Source: Candidatus Altarchaeales archaeon (GTDB taxonomy: Archaea; Altiarchaeota; Altiarchaeia; IMC4; SCGC-AAA252-I15). From it: a stretch of DNA of 62,005 nucleotides. Location: the NCBI GenBank assembly GCA_014727915.1, contig WJMO01000001.1, positions 1 to 62,005 on the forward strand, given 5' to 3'. The notes under the pieces were generated by a model that worked only from the letters and a program-made list of their open reading frames with translations, was not told the DNA's origin and did not search any database. Shown one piece after another: positions 57,826 through 62,005 of this stretch. Positions within the stretch are counted from its first letter, which is position 1. The number at the start of each line of letters is the position of its first letter. The translations under genes and the position numbers were made by a program.

Positions 57826-60711
57826 TCAGAGTTTTTTGTTGATTTCGCTGAGCTCTTTTTTGATCTTTTCGGCTGATTTTAGGGTTTCGGTGGTGTTTAT
57901 GTCCTTCTCCCCTGTTTCTTCCGGTTTATCCGTTTTTTCCTCTGGTGTCTTGGCTTCTTCTTCCAGTGGTTTTTCCTTTTTTATTATCTCCTTCTGTGGT
58001 TTTTTCCTGGCTTTGGATATCAGCTCGTCCAGTTTGGAGGCTACCGTCTCCTCTGTGGGTTTTTGTTCTGTTTTTGGCTCTTCCGTGGGGATTTCCGGTT
58101 TGGGTTCCCCTGTTTCTTCGGGTTTTTCCTCGGGGGTTTCGTCAGGTAGTTCGAGTTTCAGCTCTCCCGCGTCTTCGGGTTTTTCCTCGGGGGTTTCGCC
58201 TGTGGTTTCCGGCTTTTCTCCTTTGGGCTTTTTCGGTTCTTTGGTTTCTTCTCCGCCGAATAGGTCCAGCTCTTCTGCCTCATCGTCGTCTACGGGGAGC
58301 TTTATTATCACCTCTCCCTGGTCGGCGGAGGGGGTCTCTTCTTTGGCTTCCTCGTCGGGCAGGGGTATTCCGGTTATCTCTTCCAGGGCTGGCATGCCCT
58401 CGCCGAATATCTCATCCTCTGAGGGTGCCTTCTCGTCTTCCTCCAGTTTGTCGGGCAGTAGCGAAGTGTAGTCCACTCCTGTTTCCTCTCCTTTCTTGAG
58501 ATTCTTCCTCTCCCGGAGCTTGGCTATAATGAAGATGATCGCGAGCAGGGTCAGGAGTGCCGCGAGCCCGGCTATTATCATGATCGGGTACTGGCTTGTG
58601 TCCCTGCCGTCCTCTTCGGTTGTCTGTTCCGCTCCTATCTCTAGTATGAGCTCTCCGCATTTGATGCTCCCGTCCCGGTCGTCTATGCTCCGGAACAGCT
58701 GCCGTGCCTTTTCGGCGTGGTCGAGTGCCAGCTCGTTCTCCTGTTTTGTGTAGTAGTCGACTGCGGTGGCGTAGTGTTGCTGGGCTTCCACCCCCACTTG
58801 GCATATGCGTTTGAGCGACTGTGTCTTGGCCAGGTTCTCCTCGTCCGAGACGTTCATGTAGAGTGTCTCGGCTTTTTCGGCTTCGGCTATGCACTCCTGG
58901 TAGTTTGAGGTCTCGTACCTGTTGTCTGCGTTTGTGTAGTGCTGGTCTGCCGCCGTTTTGGCTGCGATCTCATCAAGCTTGTCCTCTATGTTCGACAGTA
59001 GGGTTAGCGTGGTGGATATCATCCCCGAGTCCCCGAGCGTCGTGTAGGACTGTCTGGCCAAGGTGGCTTTCTCCCTGGCTCCCGTGTAGTTGCCGCTACG
59101 GTATAGGCGCATGGCCATCTCGTAGTTCTCGTTGGCCTTCGGATATTCCTTGGTGTTTTCCACGAGCTTGGTGGCTTTCTCTATCCCGGGTGTGTAGTTG
59201 AGCAGCTCGTATATCTCCAGCGACTTGTGGCTGTATACGCTGCCTTGGACGTAGTCCTTCGCCCGGGAGTATTCGAGGGCCCGCTGGTAGAAGTATAGGG
59301 CGTCCAGCTGGTCTATGGCGTTGTTCAACAGTCTGAGGGCCTTGTCTGTCCGGTTGCTGTCGTCCAGCTCCATGTATATCCGCTCAGACTCGGAGGCCAG
59401 TGCCTTGGCTGTCTCGTAGTCGCCTTCGCTGTAGTTGTCCTCGGCCAGCTGGTATAGGCGGCCAGCCTCCAGGTATTCAAGCGAGCTGTTGAGGTACTCG
59501 AGGGTTTTCATCCGGTATTCGGTGTCGTTCAGCTCCGCGTATGCTTCGGCTGCTGCCATGGCATGGTCCCTCGCCTCTCCGAAGTCCCCGGAAAGGTAGT
59601 ATTCCATTGTCTTGTTCAGGTTCTCGTCCGCTTGCAGGTCCTTCAGGTAGTCGGGGTTCATCTCGTAGGCTGTCGTCTGCCTGGCACCCAAGACCACAAG
59701 GTTGGTCTTGTCCGGGGTTGTGAGCTGGCCTGCCGCCATGTCGGTGATCGGGTAGTCTACCTCGTATGCGTATTTTTCCCTTCCGTTGTGGTCTAGTGCG
59801 TATACGAACTCCCCCGATGCTATGAAGACTTCGGGTATGTTGTCGCCGTCCACGTCTCCTGCGGCTATTGTGGGCTTCAAAGCAGGGAGCCGGTACTCCC
59901 ATAGGAGCGCCCCCCCTGCCGATATCGCATATAGTGTGTCATTTTCAGTTGCTGCGAGCAGCTCCCCCAGTCCGTCGTTGTTTATGTCGTATGCGTAGGC
60001 GGCCGTAACCGGGCCTGTCGGGTACCGGAGTATCCTGCCCCCAGTGCCCTTGAGGACGTGGAGGTAGTCGTGGGAGCCGGCGATGACCTCCTTCTTGTCG
60101 TCCCGGTTTATGTCCTCGGCGTAGACGGAATGGACAGAGCCCTCGGTCGTGTAAGTCCACTTAAGCGAACCGTCGGATTTTATCAGGTACACTTTCCCGC
60201 TCCTGGAGCCTGAAACGACTTCCTTGCCTTCGTCGCCTGTTATGTCATCGATGTGTATGGAGAGGGAGTACCCGTATCCGCGGTGCACCCACTTGAGCAT
60301 GTTGTTCTCCAGTGTGGGATCGCGTTCTAGAACGAATATGGGGTGGTTGTACTCTGACATCCCGGCGCTGCAGGTCTTGGCCTCAACAACCGAGCCGACG
60401 ACTATGTCAGTGTTGCCGTTTCCGTCTATGTCATCGACCATCATGGTGTTCGGGGAGTTCTGAGGCCATATTACGGATATCTTGTTCCGCCATTTAAGGG
60501 TGCTGTCGTTGTCGAGTAGGTAGGCATAGCTTCCCTGCTCCCTGAACAAGCCGATCGTCACGTCCTGTATGCCATCACCGTCGACGTCCCTGACTTCCAG
60601 GGTGTCGCCGCCGAGTGTGACGTCCCAGACGGGCGTGAGCGACGGGTATGACGCGGCAGCCGCCAGACCGGTTAAAACCAGCATCAACAGTGCTGTTTTA
60701 ACTTTTGCCAT
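57826..60711 (-). CDS. Large membrane-anchored protein: beta-propeller, TPR-like repeats, one helix, acidic tail
   Basis: A 961-residue protein with four parts. Signal peptide (ALLMLVLTGLAAAAS). Residues ~30-350: FG-GAP/PQQ-like propeller blades with calcium-type loops (VRDVDGDGIQDVTIG, VDDIDGNGNTDIVVG, AEDINRDDKKEVIAG, AYDINNDGLGELLAA, AGDVDGDNIPEVFIA). Residues ~365-700: helical repeats like TPRs (YYLSGDFGEARDHAMAAAEAY, YSEGDYETAKALASESERIY). A membrane helix at ~706-728 (IMIIAGLAALLTLLAIIFII). The last ~230 residues are acidic, Pro/Lys/Glu-rich and inside the cell. It looks like an outside sensor or scaffold joined to a disordered cytoplasmic tail. TATATATAAG lies 30 bp before the ATG. Confidence 0.85.
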   Translation of the reverse strand: MAKVKTALLMLVLTGLAAAASYPSLTPVWDVTLGGDTLEVRDVDGDGIQDVTIGLFREQGSYAYLLDNDSTLKWRNKISVIWPQNSPNTMMVDDIDGNGNTDIVVGSVVEAKTCSAGMSEYNHPIFVLERDPTLENNMLKWVHRGYGYSLSIHIDDITGDEGKEVVSGSRSGKVYLIKSDGSLKWTYTTEGSVHSVYAEDINRDDKKEVIAGSHDYLHVLKGTGGRILRYPTGPVTAAYAYDINNDGLGELLAATENDTLYAISAGGALLWEYRLPALKPTIAAGDVDGDNIPEVFIASGEFVYALDHNGREKYAYEVDYPITDMAAGQLTTPDKTNLVVLGARQTTAYEMNPDYLKDLQADENLNKTMEYYLSGDFGEARDHAMAAAEAYAELNDTEYRMKTLEYLNSSLEYLEAGRLYQLAEDNYSEGDYETAKALASESERIYMELDDSNRTDKALRLLNNAIDQLDALYFYQRALEYSRAKDYVQGSVYSHKSLEIYELLNYTPGIEKATKLVENTKEYPKANENYEMAMRLYRSGNYTGAREKATLARQSYTTLGDSGMISTTLTLLSNIEDKLDEIAAKTAADQHYTNADNRYETSNYQECIAEAEKAETLYMNVSDEENLAKTQSLKRICQVGVEAQQHYATAVDYYTKQENELALDHAEKARQLFRSIDDRDGSIKCGELILEIGAEQTTEEDGRDTSQYPIMIIAGLAALLTLLAIIFIIAKLRERKNLKKGEETGVDYTSLLPDKLEEDEKAPSEDEIFGEGMPALEEITGIPLPDEEAKEETPSADQGEVIIKLPVDDDEAEELDLFGGEETKEPKKPKGEKPETTGETPEEKPEDAGELKLELPDETPEEKPEETGEPKPEIPTEEPKTEQKPTEETVASKLDELISKARKKPQKEIIKKEKPLEEEAKTPEEKTDKPEETGEKDINTTETLKSAEKIKKELSEINKKL

Positions 60712-60776
60712 CGTTTACTTAGTAGCCGGGCCGGCTTATATATACCATTGGTTAGTATTAATTATCCGGTCAGAGT

Positions 60777-61448
60777 ATGGTTCAGGAGATGAAAACCTTG
60801 GTTGTTCTGCCGGCATACAATGAGTCTCCGGTGCTCGCTGAGACACTGGAGAAGCTGCGTGGGAGCACAAAAGCTGATATGCTGGTCGTCGATGACGGCA
60901 GCAGCGACGGGACAGGTGATATAGCCCTGAAATCTGGGGCCAGGGTGGTCAGGCACGTTGTAAACCTTGGGTTGGGAGCTGCCCTGGAGACGGGCTTCGA
61001 GGTGTCCAGGAGGGAAGGGTATGACCGGGTTGTCACGTTCGACGCGGACGGCCAGCACAACCCAGAGGACATGGACTATATCCTTGAGTCTTTGGATACT
61101 GCTGATGTTGTAATAGGGGTGCGTGAGATCCACGGTGAGAGGATGCCGTGGGTGAAGAAGATGGGCAACACCGTCTTGAACCTGCTCACTGGGCTGGTGT
61201 TCGGGGTCTATTCGAGGGACAGCCAGAGCGGCTTCCGGGCTTTCAACAGGAAGGCGGTCAAGCGGATACGCGTAAGGGCTAACAGGTACGAGGTCAGCTC
61301 GGAGATACTCTACGAGGCCAAGCGGAACGGGCTGAAGGTGAAGGAGGTGCCGGTGGAGGTCATATACACGGAACATTCGATGAGCAGGGGCACCGGCGTA
61401 TTGGACGGATTTAAGATACTGTGGAGAATGATTATACACAACAGGTGA
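60777..61448 (+). CDS. GT2 glycosyltransferase, dolichol-phosphate mannosyltransferase-like
   Basis: A 223-residue GT2 enzyme. LVVLPAYNESPVLAETLEKL, MLVVDDGSSDGTGDIA, VVTFDADGQHNPEDMDYI (D-x-D at about 85-87) and SGFRAFNRKAVKRI are the DPM1-like motifs, with no membrane domain. It probably transfers a sugar to polyprenyl phosphate. A second Met at 60789 gives MKTLVVLPAYNES and is possible. It forms a pair with the DUF2304 gene 6 bp downstream, a common archaeal arrangement. Confidence 0.9.
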   Translation: MVQEMKTLVVLPAYNESPVLAETLEKLRGSTKADMLVVDDGSSDGTGDIALKSGARVVRHVVNLGLGAALETGFEVSRREGYDRVVTFDADGQHNPEDMDYILESLDTADVVIGVREIHGERMPWVKKMGNTVLNLLTGLVFGVYSRDSQSGFRAFNRKAVKRIRVRANRYEVSSEILYEAKRNGLKVKEVPVEVIYTEHSMSRGTGVLDGFKILWRMIIHNR

Positions 61449-61454
61449 TTTCAG

Positions 61455-61832
61455 GTGAACGTCGAGGTATTGGGTTTGGTCGTGTCATTCCAGGAGGGGG
61501 ACCTTGCCATAATGGCATTGGGGATATTTTTCTCTGCATTCGCTCTTTCAAGGGTTGTGCTCCGTTTCAGGGAGGGCAGGCTCAGCTGGGGCATGATGCT
61601 GGTGTGGAGCTTCGCCTGGCTGTCCATAATCGCCTTCCTCCTCTTCCAGAACACGTTCACCTCCCTGTCGAATGCTATAGGAGTCGACCGGCCCCTGGAC
61701 TTCATGCTGATAGTGGGGGTGATGCTCTCCTACTATCTGACGTTCAGGATATACATCTACATCGAGGAGCTGAAGTCCGACCTGGCCGAGGTGGTGAGGG
61801 AGGTCGCGATAAAGAAGGAAGAGAAAGGTTAG
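61455..61832 (+). CDS. DUF2304 family membrane protein
   Basis: A 125-residue protein with three hydrophobic segments (LAIMALGIFFSAFALSRVVL; MMLVWSFAWLSIIAFLLF; FMLIVGVMLSYYLTFRIYIY) and a charged C-terminal coil (ELKSDLAEVVREVAIKKEEK). This is the DUF2304 plan, and DUF2304 genes are often next to GT2 polyprenyl-phosphate transferases, as here. The start is GTG at 61455 with AGGTGAT five bases upstream. It may anchor or regulate the transferase, an inference from neighbourhood. Confidence 0.85.
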   Translation: MNVEVLGLVVSFQEGDLAIMALGIFFSAFALSRVVLRFREGRLSWGMMLVWSFAWLSIIAFLLFQNTFTSLSNAIGVDRPLDFMLIVGVMLSYYLTFRIYIYIEELKSDLAEVVREVAIKKEEKG

Positions 61833-61842
61833 GGCCCCCCGC

Positions 61843-62005
61843 CTAGTTGGAGCAGGACCCTGCAAGGTTCTCCACGCCTGTGAACTGCTTCTCCTCCACC
61901 CCATGCTCCATGTTACGGTACTGGAACGTCACCTCATACGAGTACGAACCCCCGCTCGTGCAATTGAACGGAACAGCACCCTCCCACTTATAGAAGTCAC
62001 CAGGC
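61843..62005 (-). CDS. C-terminus of a secreted beta-rich protein (5' end beyond window)
   Basis: On the minus strand the last 53 codons of a frame run in from the right edge and stop at 61843-61845. They read VPFNCTSGGSYSYEVTFQYR, then EKQFTGVENLAGSCSN, with two cysteines that may bond and an NxT site. This is the look of the end of an archaeal pilin-like or secreted beta-sandwich protein. It is too short for a firm identity. Confidence 0.6.
   Translation of the reverse strand, partial: PGDFYKWEGAVPFNCTSGGSYSYEVTFQYRNMEHGVEEKQFTGVENLAGSCSN

Noticed and set aside
57779..58499. Serine-rich plus-strand frames of up to 230 codons
   Set aside because: Shadows of the acidic Glu/Lys/Pro tail coded on the minus strand.

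Overview
The window is archaeal chromosomal DNA. The clearest markers are an archaeal ribosomal protein L10e followed by translation elongation factor aEF1B, the mismatch endonuclease NucS, a tRNA-Gly with a bulge-helix-bulge type intron at position 37/38, histone-type small proteins, and TATA-like boxes 25-30 bp ahead of start codons that look leaderless. Most of the window has balanced to high GC, while 50.4-57.3 kb is visibly AT-rich. Secreted proteins with Ser/Thr-Thr-Leu linkers, cysteine repeats and S-layer-like domains fit a euryarchaeal or DPANN-like lineage; the sequence alone does not let me name it further.

Layout. 1-1.7 kb: the N-terminal 571 residues of a large surface protein (minus strand, runs off the left edge) with trimeric-autotransporter-like head repeats. 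1.8-5.4 kb: a regulator, a ROK sugar kinase, L10e-aEF1B, a dolichol-phosphate-mannose synthase-like enzyme. 5.4-26.7 kb: a surface glycan locus. A ten-gene minus-strand operon (DUF4330, a Wzy-like polymerase, seven GT4 glycosyltransferases, an ABC exporter) faces a divergent polyprenyl-phosphate sugar phosphotransferase that would start the glycan. Next to it lie two more GT4 enzymes, a second O-antigen ligase-type membrane protein, two GT-C-type membrane glycosyltransferases and a GT2. 26.7-31.7 kb: RNase HII, a secreted zinc-enzyme-like protein, an orphan hisG, an FkbM methyltransferase, a coiled-coil protein. 31.7-40.2 kb: envelope genes, including an MMPL/RND transporter split into two half-size subunits coupled to an S-layer-like NEW3-type protein, and a family of three secreted paralogues. 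40.2-50.3 kb: nucS, two short basic or histone-like genes, cysteine-rich secreted proteins, an AIM24 protein, a rhamnosyltransferase-like GT2, a VIT1/CCC1-like transporter, an HPr-kinase-like P-loop protein and a Kef-type antiporter.

50.3-57.3 kb is the most unusual part: two AT-rich elements in tandem downstream of tRNA-Gln(TTG). Each begins with the same ~24 bp next to the tRNA end and closes with the same 121-bp module, which itself contains two copies of the tRNA 3' end; their cargo differs and neither carries a recombinase. One holds a membrane protein and an AAA/DUF4143 ATPase. The other holds a tightly coupled four-gene set: DNA methyltransferase, Cas4-like Fe-S nuclease, winged-helix-like protein, P-loop ATPase. 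This set looks like a defence system I cannot match to a named type.

57.3-62 kb: tRNA-Gln, the intron-containing tRNA-Gly, a possible structured RNA, a large beta-propeller/TPR membrane protein, a GT2/DUF2304 pair and the C-terminus of another secreted protein cut by the right edge.
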